A DNA stretch of 15,743 nt, from positions 1 through 15,743 of the forward strand of contig CAAENB010000048.1 in the NCBI GenBank assembly GCA_900757235.1, in the 5' to 3' direction. Positions 1 to 7,652 of this stretch are shown here, in pieces. Source of the stretch: an uncultured Collinsella sp. (lineage in GTDB: Bacteria; Actinomycetota; Coriobacteriia; Coriobacteriales; Coriobacteriaceae). The stretch's first letter is position 1; each line of letters opens with the position of its first letter. A model generated the notes under the pieces. It was not told the DNA's origin and did not search any database. It saw only the letters and a program-made list of their open reading frames with translations. A program made the position numbers and the translations under genes.

Positions 1-638
1 ATCTCGAGCTTGGCAGAGGTGTCCGCCACGTCGCTTGCCTGGGCGGCAAGCCAACGGGAGATAGCCGTGTCGTAGGCGGCGGTAGTCTGGTAGACCTTCA
101 CCTGCAGGCGGCGACGGGTGGAAAGCGTGGTGCAACCGCCGGTCTCGCGCATCTCGGCCAGGACGGCGTCGTAGTCGGCCGGATCGGAGATGACGGTAAC
201 ACTCGCGGCGTTCTTGGCGGCAGAGCGCAGCATGGAGGGGCCACCGATGTCGATGTGCTCGATGGCGTCCGCAAAGGTGACCTCGGGGTTAGCGACGGTC
301 TTCTCGAACTCATACAGGTTGACGACGACCAGGTCGATCAGCTTAATGCCGTGCTGAGCGGCCTCCTGCATGTGCTGCTCGGAATCGCGGCGGGCCAGCA
401 GCGCGCCATGAACCTTGGGGTGCAGGGTCTTAACGCGGCCGTCCATCATCTCGGGATAGCCCGTGAACTCCTCGATGGGGGTTACGGGAACGCCCGCATC
501 CTCGATAGCACGAGCCGTGCCGCCCGTAGAGATGATCTCGACGCCAAAGTCATCGACCAGCGTCCGTGCGAAATCGACGACGCCCGTCTTATCGGTAACC
601 GAGATCAACGCGCGTGCGATCTTCACATCAGATCCCAT
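1..638 (-). CDS. purH: Bifunctional AICAR transformylase/IMP cyclohydrolase, 5' part (runs off left edge)
   Basis: PurH catalyses the last two steps of IMP synthesis: formylation of AICAR, then ring closure. The visible 212 residues cover the N-terminal MGS-like IMP cyclohydrolase domain and the start of the transformylase domain. Recognisable blocks are ALISVTDKTG near the start, IISTGGTARAIE at about 35-46, GRVKTLHPKVHGALLARR at about 67-84, and IDLVVVNLYEFEKT followed by IDIGGPSMLRSAAKN at about 140. The ATG at 638-636 is preceded by a good AGGAGG Shine-Dalgarno 5 nt upstream, which fixes the start. The C-terminal AICAR transformylase domain lies outside the window. The gene is divergent from the GNAT gene. 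I see no frameshift, and identity is not in doubt. Confidence 0.97.
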   Translation of the reverse strand, partial: MGSDVKIARALISVTDKTGVVDFARTLVDDFGVEIISTGGTARAIEDAGVPVTPIEEFTGYPEMMDGRVKTLHPKVHGALLARRDSEQHMQEAAQHGIKLIDLVVVNLYEFEKTVANPEVTFADAIEHIDIGGPSMLRSAAKNAASVTVISDPADYDAVLAEMRETGGCTTLSTRRRLQVKVYQTTAAYDTAISRWLAAQASDVADTSAKLE

Positions 639-738
639 GCAGTCCTCCTGTCTGGTACGCCGCCGTGCTCTGTGAGTCGGTGATACGTCGATCTGCAGCG
701 CTCGCGCAGCGGCATTGAAAATACTGATTTAATGTAGC

Positions 739-757
739 GCATCGAGCGCGTCGATGC
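739..757. promoter_or_regulatory. Perfect 7-bp palindrome upstream of purH
   Basis: GCATCGA and TCGATGC are separated by 5 nt, about 100 nt upstream of the purH start in the 277-bp divergent gap. It could be an operator or a small hairpin. I found no convincing -35/-10 pair for either gene beside it, so the regulatory role is inference. The rest of the gap (639-915) shows nothing else I can support. Confidence 0.25.
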
Positions 758-915
758 ACCCCGCAACGGTCGCATGTGCAGAAAAAGCTTGCGAGCGGAG
801 GGCATGGGCGCAGCGGCGACCGCGGTGAGTTCATGGAACACAGGGGCACCATAATTAGATGCCAATAGCGTGGTAGAACTGTGCTCGATATGCATCCGCA
901 AAAGAAAGAGGCACC

Positions 916-1557
916 ATGGTCTCGCGGGTTCTCTACCGACCGTTTGATACCGAAGACTTCGACGCCATCGCGCTGATTCTGCAGCAGCTTTGGCATAACA
1001 ATTCGGATAACGATGAGTACAACCGCCTCGAGGCCGCGTGCGACCTCGCCCATTGCCTTTCGTCATCGACGTTTTCGCAGGTTGCCGTAATCGACGGTCA
1101 GGCGCGTGGCATTGCGCTCGCGCGCGCGGGACAGAGTTCCGGCGCCACCGTTAAGGAACACTGGATGGATACCGAACGCGCGCTGCTTTCGCAGATGCGC
1201 GAGCTGGAGCCCGATGTCTGCGCCGAGTATCTCTCGTTTGTGCGCGCAACTATCCGAACCAACAACCGCCTGCTCGAGAGCAGCCCGCTGCCGCACGACA
1301 ACGAGGTCACGCTGCTTGCTGTGGATCGCGATGTCCATGGCCTGGGCGTAGGCTCGGTTCTGCTCGACGCCGCGGTCTCGCACCTGTCCTCGCGCGGAGC
1401 GACGAGGGCGCACCTGTACACCGACTCCAACTGCTCGTGGAAGTTCTACGAGTTGCACGGCTTTAAGCGCACGGCCACGCACCGCGCCAACCGCGAAGAG
1501 CGCCGTCACGACATGCCGCGCGAAAGCTTCCTCTACGAACTGGACCTAACAGCCTAG
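916..1557 (+). CDS. GNAT family N-acetyltransferase
   Basis: This is a 213-residue protein of the Gcn5-related acetyltransferase fold, which moves an acetyl group from acetyl-CoA to an amine. The substrate is unknown. The acetyl-CoA-binding motif A is clear at residues 134-150 (LLAVDRDVHGLGVGSVLL), and the typical C-terminal block FYELHGFKR is at 177-185. The N-terminal half (about 1-125) is longer and more divergent than in minimal GNATs and includes a helical stretch around 80-120. The start at 916 has a purine-rich AAAGAGG 4 nt upstream. No gene follows in the same direction, so it is probably monocistronic. No signal peptide or membrane segment is visible. The family call is firm; no specific function can be given. 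Confidence 0.9.
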   Translation: MVSRVLYRPFDTEDFDAIALILQQLWHNNSDNDEYNRLEAACDLAHCLSSSTFSQVAVIDGQARGIALARAGQSSGATVKEHWMDTERALLSQMRELEPDVCAEYLSFVRATIRTNNRLLESSPLPHDNEVTLLAVDRDVHGLGVGSVLLDAAVSHLSSRGATRAHLYTDSNCSWKFYELHGFKRTATHRANREERRHDMPRESFLYELDLTA

Positions 1558-1574
1558 CCTCGGCAGCCACACCT

Positions 1575-1638
1575 AGTCATTTAGGAACGTCCCCAATGAC
1601 TGATCCCCAACGACTGGTCATTTAAGTCTGTCCCCAAT
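1575..1638. repeat. Two direct 23-bp REP-like repeats
   Basis: Two related 23-bp units lie at 1575-1597 and 1616-1638. Both begin GTCATTTA (offset by one base) and end GTCCCCAAT. They belong to the same style of sequence (GGGGACGTTCCT on the other strand) as the longer elements at 4074-4124 and 13314-13364. They resemble REP sequences that accompany Y1 (RAYT) transposases in other bacteria. No such transposase is in this window. Confidence 0.55.
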
Positions 1639-1666
1639 AAGCAGCCCTGGGGGTCTGCAAATAGCT

Positions 1667-1896
1667 GTGGGCAAAAAACATCAAATATGAGTACTGTTAC
1701 CTTTTTAGTAGCAGCGCAATTCGGCTTTTTTGGGTCTCTTAGACATCTCGACGCGTTGGATGAACTAACGTATCTCCCCAAATGTACAATAAAATGGACT
1801 CCTAACGAGAGATATTCTCGTTAGGAGTCCATTATTTAGCACAAACAAATGTGACAATCTAGACAACAGTACTCATATTTGCCATTTTTTGCCCAC
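1667..1896. mobile_element. 230-bp element with 32-bp terminal inverted repeats (MITE-like)
   Basis: The left arm 1667-1698 and right arm 1865-1896 are inverted copies matching at 29 of 32 positions, including an unbroken 17-bp core reading CAAATATGAGTACTGTT on the left. Both ends begin GTGGGC. The 166-bp interior carries no credible gene but holds a perfect 18-bp hairpin (1793-1833). I see no target-site duplication outside the arms. The element fills most of the gap between the GNAT and DUF2207 genes. It could be a non-autonomous transposable element, a remnant of one, or a large structured terminator region. The inverted repeat is directly visible; mobility is inference. Confidence 0.55.
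1793..1833. terminator. Perfect 18-bp stem hairpin, possible bidirectional terminator
   Basis: Arms 1793-1810 and 1816-1833 are exactly complementary with a 5-nt loop (GATAT). The hairpin is flanked by AT-rich sequence on both sides but has no long T run. It lies between the convergent ends of the GNAT gene (+) and the DUF2207 gene (-), so a bidirectional terminator is plausible. It also sits near the middle of the 230-bp inverted-repeat element. Confidence 0.5.
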
Positions 1897-2009
1897 CGCC
1901 CCTTGTGCGAAGGTCCGCAGCGGAAAGTATGGCCCGTTTCGATGCACAAAAATGGGATGGATCTTCCCTGGCAACCGCCCAGAAAGGTCCACCCCAAAGC
2001 AAGCGCTCG

Positions 2010-3956
2010 CTAGAACGTTCCGCCGCCGCCTCCGCCGACGCCACCACCGCCGCCGCCCGAGAAGCCGCCGCCTCCGCCGCCGCCCGAGCTGTCGGAGCTC
2101 GAAGCCAACTCGCGGATGGTCTCGTGATACACATCGTTGAACGAATCGAGCGGAGACTCGTTGCCGTAGTGATGGTAATACCACCAGTAGCAGGGGTAGT
2201 TGTCGTAGAAATCGTCGCTGTTGCGCAGGTCCGCAGGCACGGCCTCGGCCAGCTGTCGCAGCACTTCTTTCGAAACGCCTAGGGCAACGCCCATCACCAG
2301 CAGCTTGTTCCACAGCACCAGATCGCCCGGGACGGCTTCCTTTAGGCGTGTGAAATCCTCGAGCCAATGCTTGAGCGCCTTGCAGCGAGCCGCCACCTCG
2401 GCACCCTCCGGCGTGTAACGGCGGAAGGTGCAGCTCAGGACAAAGCCCACGATCGTGACGGGGATCGAAATCATAGCGGCACCGACGTTGGCGTCCGCAA
2501 AGTCGGTATAGAACAGAGAGCCCAAAATGCCAAAGACAATGATGATGCCGAGAACCAGGCCGGCCACCATCGCGATAGTGCCATCCGATGCGATAAACTC
2601 GCACTCCTCCAGCTTGCCCTTAACCGTGCTCTGATAGTCCTCGAGCTTGTCGCCAACAGATTCAGTACGCTCGCTGGCATACTCCTCCAGCTCGCTAAAC
2701 GTGCGCGAACGGACGCCGTCTTTATCGGGCTTAACGCCAGCGAAGAAGACCTTGAGCACGTCGCGATCGATGCCGTCCTTCTTGGCAGCCTTCCAGGCCT
2801 CGTCGGTCACTGTGATGCGATACGTCTGCTCCTCTTTTTCGCGACGGAGCAGACCCTTCTTCTTGGTCTCGGTCGCTTCTTCCAGCTTGATCACGCGGTC
2901 GTCGGTCAGCTTCATCAGCGTGGCGATATATGCCTGATCGGGCACGTCGTTCCAGCTCATAAGAGCTGCAAGCACCGCGGGATGGTCGGCCGAGGGCACA
3001 TCGCGGAAGTACTCGTCCTGGAAGAGCGGCTTGGGCTTGGGCCTGCGCAGCTTGAGCATCACGATTACACCGGTATAGGCAACCGCCACAACAACACACA
3101 CCACGGCAATCGCGCTGGCAACCGCACGCGCGTGCTCACGGCGGGCGTTAGCTTCGTCGGCCCATTCCTTCTCTTCGCTCAGGATCGTTGACATGCGCTC
3201 TTCGCCCGAAGCGGCAAGCTGCGGCACCCAGTCGCTAGGGAAGGCGATGCGTGCCTCGGCGAATTCGCCCTGGTGCACGCAGGGAATGGTATAGGTGACC
3301 ATGGGCTCGTCCTCATCGAGCGACACGTCGCCCGTCAGCGGACCATGGCCCCATGCGCGAAAGTTATCGCCCTTGACGGCCGCCGTCCCGGCAGCGGCAT
3401 TCGCGAAGCACACTTCCATCTCGACGTCATCGGAATCCGCAGACCAGCCGTCACCCACGAACTTCCAGTAGAGCTCGGCGGTATCGGCCCAGTTCATAAC
3501 CGCACCGGTCATGGTGTAGCTCACGTAGTAGATTGCGCTGTCGCCGCCCTCGTGAGGGCTGAACACCTTAATCCTTACGCCGTCACCGGTCTGCTCAACC
3601 GTGTAGACGCCAGAGTCGCCCTTGTTCGCGCTATCGACTTTGTTAAACGCGGTGTCCTCTTCCTCGACACTCAGCACGTCAACGCCCGCCGTGCCGCCCT
3701 GCTGGTTGGTGCCCGTATTGATCTCCCAAAACACGCCGTTGATGTCGTCGTCGAAATCAAACTGGCGTCCCTCGACAACGGTCAGCGATCCATCGGCCTC
3801 GACCGTGGCACTGATGTAGGTTTGGGTCATGGAGTAGCCGTCGGCGTGCGCGGCGGCAGGCAGCAGCAACAACGCAAGCGCGACGAGTGCGCAGACGGAA
3901 GCGAATCGCGCAAACAGGCGGCGCTGCCGACAGGGCTTGGCAACGGGGGCGTTCAT
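2010..3956 (-). CDS. DUF2207 family membrane protein with signal peptide and glycine-rich tail
   Basis: This 648-residue predicted membrane protein has the layout of the DUF2207 family, whose function is unknown. Residues 1-39 are a signal peptide (basic QRR region, long Leu/Ala core, likely cleavage after AHA). Residues 40-275 form an extracytoplasmic domain, and 279-302 are a transmembrane helix followed by basic KLRRPKPKP. About 310-455 is a charged cytoplasmic domain. Helices at about 459-482 and 489-510 follow, then a region ending YPCYWWYYHHYGN. The tail from about 625 is almost pure glycine and ends GGTF, which is typical of the family. I chose the ATG at 3956 because AAGGA sits 7 nt upstream and the signal peptide begins there; the frame stays open further upstream without a signal. 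It is a single gene, divergent from gluQRS. Confidence 0.88.
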   Translation of the reverse strand: MNAPVAKPCRQRRLFARFASVCALVALALLLLPAAAHADGYSMTQTYISATVEADGSLTVVEGRQFDFDDDINGVFWEINTGTNQQGGTAGVDVLSVEEEDTAFNKVDSANKGDSGVYTVEQTGDGVRIKVFSPHEGGDSAIYYVSYTMTGAVMNWADTAELYWKFVGDGWSADSDDVEMEVCFANAAAGTAAVKGDNFRAWGHGPLTGDVSLDEDEPMVTYTIPCVHQGEFAEARIAFPSDWVPQLAASGEERMSTILSEEKEWADEANARREHARAVASAIAVVCVVVAVAYTGVIVMLKLRRPKPKPLFQDEYFRDVPSADHPAVLAALMSWNDVPDQAYIATLMKLTDDRVIKLEEATETKKKGLLRREKEEQTYRITVTDEAWKAAKKDGIDRDVLKVFFAGVKPDKDGVRSRTFSELEEYASERTESVGDKLEDYQSTVKGKLEECEFIASDGTIAMVAGLVLGIIIVFGILGSLFYTDFADANVGAAMISIPVTIVGFVLSCTFRRYTPEGAEVAARCKALKHWLEDFTRLKEAVPGDLVLWNKLLVMGVALGVSKEVLRQLAEAVPADLRNSDDFYDNYPCYWWYYHHYGNESPLDSFNDVYHETIRELASSSDSSGGGGGGGFSGGGGGGVGGGGGGTF

Positions 3957-4073
3957 AGGCACATCCTTTGTCTGTGATACCAGTAGCGTCATTGTCCCAC
4001 GTTTGCGGCTGCACATGACGAACATCTCGGCAACCGGAGCAGCAAACGGGACAAAAGTCACCCTCCCCCGCAC

Positions 4074-4124
4074 CCGGCACCTGGGGACGTTCCTTATCTG
4101 CCGGCATCTTGGGACACCCCTTGC
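4074..4124 (+). repeat. 51-bp REP-like element, copy 1
   Basis: The sequence starts CCGGCAC, contains GGGACGTTCCTT and a second CCGGCA, and ends CCTTGC. It matches the reverse complement of 13314-13364 at 45 of 51 positions. The internal GGGACGTTCC and repeated CCGGCA blocks are typical of REP-like palindromic elements. Confidence 0.65.
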
Positions 4125-4296
4125 CATGGCCCGCGCCAGCAGCAGATACCACTTCACAGCTCCGTCACAGGTGTAGCGGCTTTGTGTGGGCGCGACACGC
4201 GCTGATTGAGCCGCCAACCGAGGGGCATAAAGCAGTTGAGCGAAAACGGTTGCCCCTTTCCCGTTCGCTCGAGGATCATGTCCCCCTTTTCCGCGG

Positions 4297-4330
4297 AAAC
4301 CCCGGCAGTTGCGAAGAGCTGCCGGGGTTT
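4297..4330. terminator. Strong 12-bp stem hairpin, terminator-like, orphan
   Basis: Arms AAACCCCGGCAG (4297-4308) and CTGCCGGGGTTT (4319-4330) are perfectly complementary with a 10-nt loop. Only a short TTTCT follows on the + strand, so it is a weak classical terminator in that direction. It lies between two divergent genes and 138 bp before gluQRS, so it ends neither neighbour. It may end an unannotated small RNA or act as a leader structure. Confidence 0.45.
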
Positions 4331-4455
4331 CTGTCGTATATAAGGCAAAGTCGGTGTGCAGCAATCGAGACATTGAGCCGCAGACCCGCCGCACGCAATG
4401 CGCAGCGCCGCCAACTTGTGAGCCACAGCAGCGCCTTCCCTACCGTGCCCCGCGC

Positions 4456-4461
4456 TATACT
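4456..4461 (+). promoter_or_regulatory. Candidate -10 box of gluQRS (possible leaderless start)
   Basis: TATACT ends 7 nt before the gluQRS ATG, so transcription would begin at or next to the start codon. No Shine-Dalgarno is visible in the pyrimidine-rich stretch between. I could not find a convincing -35 at 16-18 nt. Confidence 0.4.
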
Positions 4462-4468
4462 CGTCCGC

Positions 4469-5479
4469 ATGGATATCAAAGCACGCAACATAGCAGCACA
4501 CGCCGCGGACGCGCCAGCGACGCCGTTCGCCTCCGCTCCCACCCCCGTCGTGGGCCGCTTCGCCCCGTCGCCCTCGGGCCGCATGCACCTGGGCAACGTG
4601 TTCAGCTGCCTGTGCGCGTGGCTTTCGGCCCGCAGCCAAGGCGGCCGCATCGTGCTGCGCATCGAGGACCTGGACGATCGCTGCAAGCGACCGGAGCTTG
4701 CCGCTCAACTGATTGACGACCTGGCCTGGCTGGGACTCGAATGGGACGAAGGCCCCTACTACCAGCACAATCGCCTGGATCTGTACGAGGACGCCCTGCA
4801 CAGGCTACAAGACGCCGGCCTCACCTATCCCTGCTTTTGCACGCGCGCCGAGCTCCACGCCGCGAGCGCGCCGCATGCCAGCGACGGCACACCCATCTAC
4901 CGCGGCGCCTGCCGAGGCCTTTCTGCCGAGGAGGTTGCCCGCCGCAGTGCCCTGCGCGCTCCGGCCACGCGCCTGCGCGTGCCCACCGTAGATGACCTCG
5001 CGGAAGACGTGATCGAATTCGTGGACCGCACGTACGGGGCTCAATGCGAGGCGCTCGCCACCGAGTGCGGCGACTTTTTGGTCCGCCGCAGCGACGGCGT
5101 TTTTGCCTATCAGCTAGCCGTGGTGGTCGACGACGCCGCCATGGGCGTCACCGAGGTCGTGCGCGGATGCGACCTGCTGGGCTCCACGCCCCGCCAGATC
5201 TACCTGCAGCATCTGCTGGAACTTCCCACGCCGCACTATGCGCACATTCCGCTGCTCATGTCGCCGGACGGCCGCCGCCTTTCCAAGCGCGACCGCGATC
5301 TGGACCTGGGCGAACTACGCGCCCGCTTTGGCACGCCCGAGGCACTGCTGGGATGGCTCGCTGGGCAAACGGGCATCGCACCGGACACCACACCGCGCTC
5401 TGCCGAGCAGCTGGTCGAGCACTTTAGCTGGGATGTTATCCGCGCGCACCGAGAGAACATCGCTGTAACGGCCGAGTAG
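4469..5479 (+). CDS. gluQRS: Glutamyl-Q tRNA(Asp) synthetase
   Basis: GluQRS is a truncated glutamyl-tRNA synthetase paralogue. It attaches glutamate to the queuosine base at the wobble position of tRNA(Asp). At 336 residues it has the catalytic domain but lacks the anticodon-binding domain, as expected. The nucleotide-binding motif is GRFAPSPSGRMHLGN (29-43), with HLGN in place of HIGH. The KMSKS equivalent is RRLSKR at 269-274. The family zinc site is present as C122, C124, Y144 and C148 (PCFC, then IYRGAC). The first 25 residues are an Ala/Pro-rich extension. The ATG at 4469 lacks a Shine-Dalgarno and has TATACT just upstream, so it may be leaderless. An in-frame GTG at 4445 is an alternative but also lacks a ribosome site. 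The gene converges on the phosphoesterase gene with a 17-bp gap. Confidence 0.93.
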   Translation: MDIKARNIAAHAADAPATPFASAPTPVVGRFAPSPSGRMHLGNVFSCLCAWLSARSQGGRIVLRIEDLDDRCKRPELAAQLIDDLAWLGLEWDEGPYYQHNRLDLYEDALHRLQDAGLTYPCFCTRAELHAASAPHASDGTPIYRGACRGLSAEEVARRSALRAPATRLRVPTVDDLAEDVIEFVDRTYGAQCEALATECGDFLVRRSDGVFAYQLAVVVDDAAMGVTEVVRGCDLLGSTPRQIYLQHLLELPTPHYAHIPLLMSPDGRRLSKRDRDLDLGELRARFGTPEALLGWLAGQTGIAPDTTPRSAEQLVEHFSWDVIRAHRENIAVTAE

Positions 5480-5496
5480 CCAAATACGCCCCACCC

Positions 5497-6222
5497 CTAC
5501 GCAACATCCCAAGGCTGGAGTTCGTCGCCCAGGCGAACGATGCAGTCGTAGAGCACGGTGTGGCGCTCGGCCGGGTTGGCGTCGCGATGAAAATGCCCGT
5601 AGTACCAGCGCTTGTAGTCCAAGCGGTCCTCCAGCTCATCGAAAAATGCCGTAAGCCGATCAACGGCGGGGTAATTCCAGCCAGGTGCCGGATAGAGCGT
5701 GGGCGAGAGCATGCGCGTGGAACAGGTGTGGGTGACCACGTAGTCGACCTTCCAGGCCACGCTGTCGAGCTTCGTCCGTGCCTCCTCAAAGTTGCGCTCG
5801 TCCGGCAACTCCTGCGGCCACCAGCTGGAATACGGAATGCGGTATTCCTTGTCCACGCTCGTGGCGCCGCCCATGATAAAGACCGTTGAGCCGTCGAGTT
5901 CAAAAACCTCGCCGCGCGTCAGGCGCCGTATGGGCGAGGTGTCCGACAGGCGCTGTGTCAGTCCGCCGTGCCACAACTCCATGGGTCGCTCCGCCCAGTG
6001 GTCGAAACGTTCGTGGTTGCCGTCGACGAACAGCACGGTATAGGGGCGCGACTCCAGCCAAGCGATGTCGGCGCACTCCTCGGCAGAGAAATCCCACGGA
6101 AAGCCAAAGTCGCCGGCAATGATGAGATAGTCGTCGCTCGTCAGGCTTTCCCCAAGATCCCAATCGCGCAGCTTTTGCATGTCGAGGCCGCCGTGAATAT
6201 CGCCCGTCACATAGACCGTCAT
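5497..6222 (-). CDS. Calcineurin-like metallophosphoesterase
   Basis: This is a 241-residue cytoplasmic metallophosphoesterase of the calcineurin-like fold, with a two-metal site that hydrolyses a phosphoester. The substrate cannot be deduced. All core motifs are visible in order: GDIH (7-10), GDFG (37-40), GNHE (68-71), THTC (164-167) and GHFH (209-212). There is no signal peptide or membrane segment. The ATG at 6222 is chosen because the GDIH motif must lie close to the N terminus and GGTGAT lies 4 nt upstream. The longer open frame to 6258 has nothing to support it. The small membrane protein gene lies 85 bp upstream in the same direction, so co-transcription is possible. Confidence 0.93.
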   Translation of the reverse strand: MTVYVTGDIHGGLDMQKLRDWDLGESLTSDDYLIIAGDFGFPWDFSAEECADIAWLESRPYTVLFVDGNHERFDHWAERPMELWHGGLTQRLSDTSPIRRLTRGEVFELDGSTVFIMGGATSVDKEYRIPYSSWWPQELPDERNFEEARTKLDSVAWKVDYVVTHTCSTRMLSPTLYPAPGWNYPAVDRLTAFFDELEDRLDYKRWYYGHFHRDANPAERHTVLYDCIVRLGDELQPWDVA

Positions 6223-6307
6223 CGGATCACCACTTCCCTGTAAGTCGCTAGCCCACATTCTGCACGATCACTAAGCCAACCGTTCCAGCCCTTCCATCCT
6301 TTAGGAC

Positions 6308-6547
6308 CTACCCCTCGCTCTTCCATCCAAACGGGTCAAGCACCAAAAAAACCAGATCGAGCACGCCGCTGGTCATCATGGCACCGGCAAGGGCCATGCA
6401 AACATGCAGAGAACTGGCACTTCGGAGCACGTCAAATGGTCCCAGAACAGCCAGCAGCGCGACCGCCACGCCGGCCGCGCACAGCACAAGACACGGCCCT
6501 GCGTCCTTGACGCACTTCTTTGCAAGGTGCTTGGTGTTGCCACTCAT
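6308..6547 (-). CDS. Small two-helix membrane protein
   Basis: This is a 79-residue protein I do not recognise. A short basic N terminus (KHLAKK) precedes two hydrophobic segments at about 17-37 and 46-70, followed by DPFGWKSEG, so it should be an integral membrane protein with both ends on the same side. The ATG at 6547 is supported by AAGGAG 10 nt upstream. An earlier in-frame ATG would add a charged leader without a ribosome site. It is co-directional with the metallophosphoesterase gene downstream. The membrane prediction is solid; function is unknown. Confidence 0.7.
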   Translation of the reverse strand: MSGNTKHLAKKCVKDAGPCLVLCAAGVAVALLAVLGPFDVLRSASSLHVCMALAGAMMTSGVLDLVFLVLDPFGWKSEG

Positions 6548-6709
6548 CAATATCGAACTCCTTAGAGGGTCGTTTTTCAGATGCATGCCGCCGCGACGGA
6601 GCATGGCGGCAGGGTAAGTGTCACATATCGTGCGGACATCAATGGAGAAACCGCCTGCTCGACCAACCCTTGACGCCGTTTTGCATCGGTACCCCATCCC
6701 CCGCTATCG

Positions 6710-6889
6710 GGCTCTATTACTTTTTCCGCGAAGTGAGCGTCTGTTTTTGGACCCCTGGAGCATCCGCATTTTTCAACGGCATAAACGCAGGATTCTGGCA
6801 TCAAAACCGCAGAGAACGGCGCCCTCAAAGTGTCAATGCTTCGGGGGTCCGATTTTGCTCGTTCACTTCTCGGGAAAAGTATTAGACCT
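6710..6889. mobile_element. Long-inverted-repeat element, copy 1 (MITE-like)
   Basis: The left half (about 6710-6780) and right half (about 6817-6889) are imperfect inverted copies about 70 bp long. Both carry the blocks CTTTTxCCG, GAAGTGA and GGACCCC. A 40-nt stretch of the right arm (6830-6869) matches 9819-9858 in copy 2 at 36 positions. There is no gene inside. The RNA would form a long hairpin in either direction. Repetition and palindromy are seen directly; transposition is inference. Confidence 0.65.
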
Positions 6890-6950
6890 CGCCGCGGGCC
6901 ACTAATAATGACCCCTCTATACACACCCAAAAACTCATCCAACATTAATC

Positions 6951-6978
6951 TTGGCTCAAGAATCGCTTAATCTATAAC
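6951..6978 (+). promoter_or_regulatory. Candidate promoter of the DUF4342/two-component cluster
   Basis: TTGGCT (6951-6956) and TATAAC (6973-6978) are separated by 16 bp. This is a reasonable sigma-70-type pair about 110 nt before the DUF4342 ATG. It lies just downstream of the inverted-repeat element. Confidence 0.5.
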
Positions 6979-7091
6979 CTGCACTATAGAGTTCGACCAA
7001 GGGCGGGGCGGCGCAACGCAGACCGCCGAACGCAACGCTCGCGCCCGAGCAAATTGCCCGGCGTCGCGCCCATCGAACGAAAGGACAGGTC

Positions 7092-7634
7092 ATGGACGAC
7101 CTCGAAAAAGTTGAAACCATCCGCACCAAGTGCAACGTGAGTTACACCGATGCCAAGGCGGCGCTCGACGCTGCCGACGGCAACGTTTTGGATGCCATCA
7201 TTTGGCTCGAGTCGCAGGGCAAGACCCAGACCACGTCGGCGCAAGCCGCCACCGAGTCCGCGCCAGTCGATGAGCCCTCTGCCGAGATGGTCGCCGCGCA
7301 GGCAGCCTACGAAAAGTCGAGCGAAAAGACCGACTTCTCCAAGAAGATGGACGGCGTGTGGGAGTACCTCAAAAAGCTCTTCCGTCTGAGCCTGGACACC
7401 AAGTTTATCGCCACGCGCCGCGACGCGATCATCCTCAACATCCCCATCCTGATTCCCATCGTCGCCCTGTTTGCCTGGGGCGCCACGATATGGCTGATGC
7501 TGCTTGGCCTGTTCTTTGGCATGCGCTACCGCATCGATAGCGACGGCGACGTGCCCGGCAGCATCAACAACCTGATGGACAGCGCTGCCAATGCCGCGGA
7601 CGACATCAAGCAAAATCTGAACGACGACAAGTAA
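7092..7634 (+). CDS. DUF4342 protein with N-terminal UBA/TS-N-like domain
   Basis: This 180-residue protein begins with a helical UBA/TS-N-like domain (about 3-41: VETIRTKCNVSYTDAKAALD, then NVLDAIIWLESQG), the fold also found at the N terminus of EF-Ts. A low-complexity Ala/Thr/Ser linker (45-75) follows. The DUF4342-like part (about 80-150) is amphipathic (FSKKMDGVWEYLKKLFRL) and leads into a long hydrophobic segment at 113-144, probably membrane-inserted. The C terminus is acidic. The start at 7092 follows AAAGGACAGG. The response regulator gene begins 18 bp after the stop, so the three genes are likely one operon. The function is unknown. The context suggests a membrane factor linked to the sensor system, which is inference. 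Confidence 0.8.
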   Translation: MDDLEKVETIRTKCNVSYTDAKAALDAADGNVLDAIIWLESQGKTQTTSAQAATESAPVDEPSAEMVAAQAAYEKSSEKTDFSKKMDGVWEYLKKLFRLSLDTKFIATRRDAIILNIPILIPIVALFAWGATIWLMLLGLFFGMRYRIDSDGDVPGSINNLMDSAANAADDIKQNLNDDK

Positions 7635-7652
7635 TCGCAGACGGGGGCACAT

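Larger units (their letters stand above)
3957..4468. other. 512-bp divergent intergenic region, DUF2207 gene / gluQRS
   Basis: No credible gene is present. It contains a 51-bp REP-like element (4074-4124), a 7-bp stem AGGGGCA/TGCCCCT (4221-4227 with 4251-4257), a strong 12-bp stem hairpin (4297-4330), and a -10-like TATACT just before gluQRS. The two hairpins lie within about 110 bp of each other and could belong to a small RNA or leader. I do not recognise a known riboswitch or T-box. Confidence 0.5.
6548..7091. other. 544-bp intergenic region before the DUF4342 gene
   Basis: No gene is supportable here. The region holds copy 1 of a long-inverted-repeat element (6710-6889), a candidate promoter for the DUF4342 gene (6951-6978) and a roughly 105-nt 5' untranslated stretch ending in the Shine-Dalgarno at about 7080. 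The first 160 bp (6548-6709) show nothing I can name. Confidence 0.5.

Noticed and set aside
2024..2090. GCC/CCG-rich repeat as a microsatellite or mobile sequence
   Set aside because: It is simply the glycine codons of the DUF2207 C-terminal tail, a normal family feature.
2367..3191. 274-codon open frame on the + strand
   Set aside because: It is antisense to the DUF2207 coding sequence and has no domain, ribosome site or plausible composition.
4154..4801. 215-codon open frame on the - strand
   Set aside because: It spans the intergenic hairpins and the antisense of gluQRS, with no family motif.
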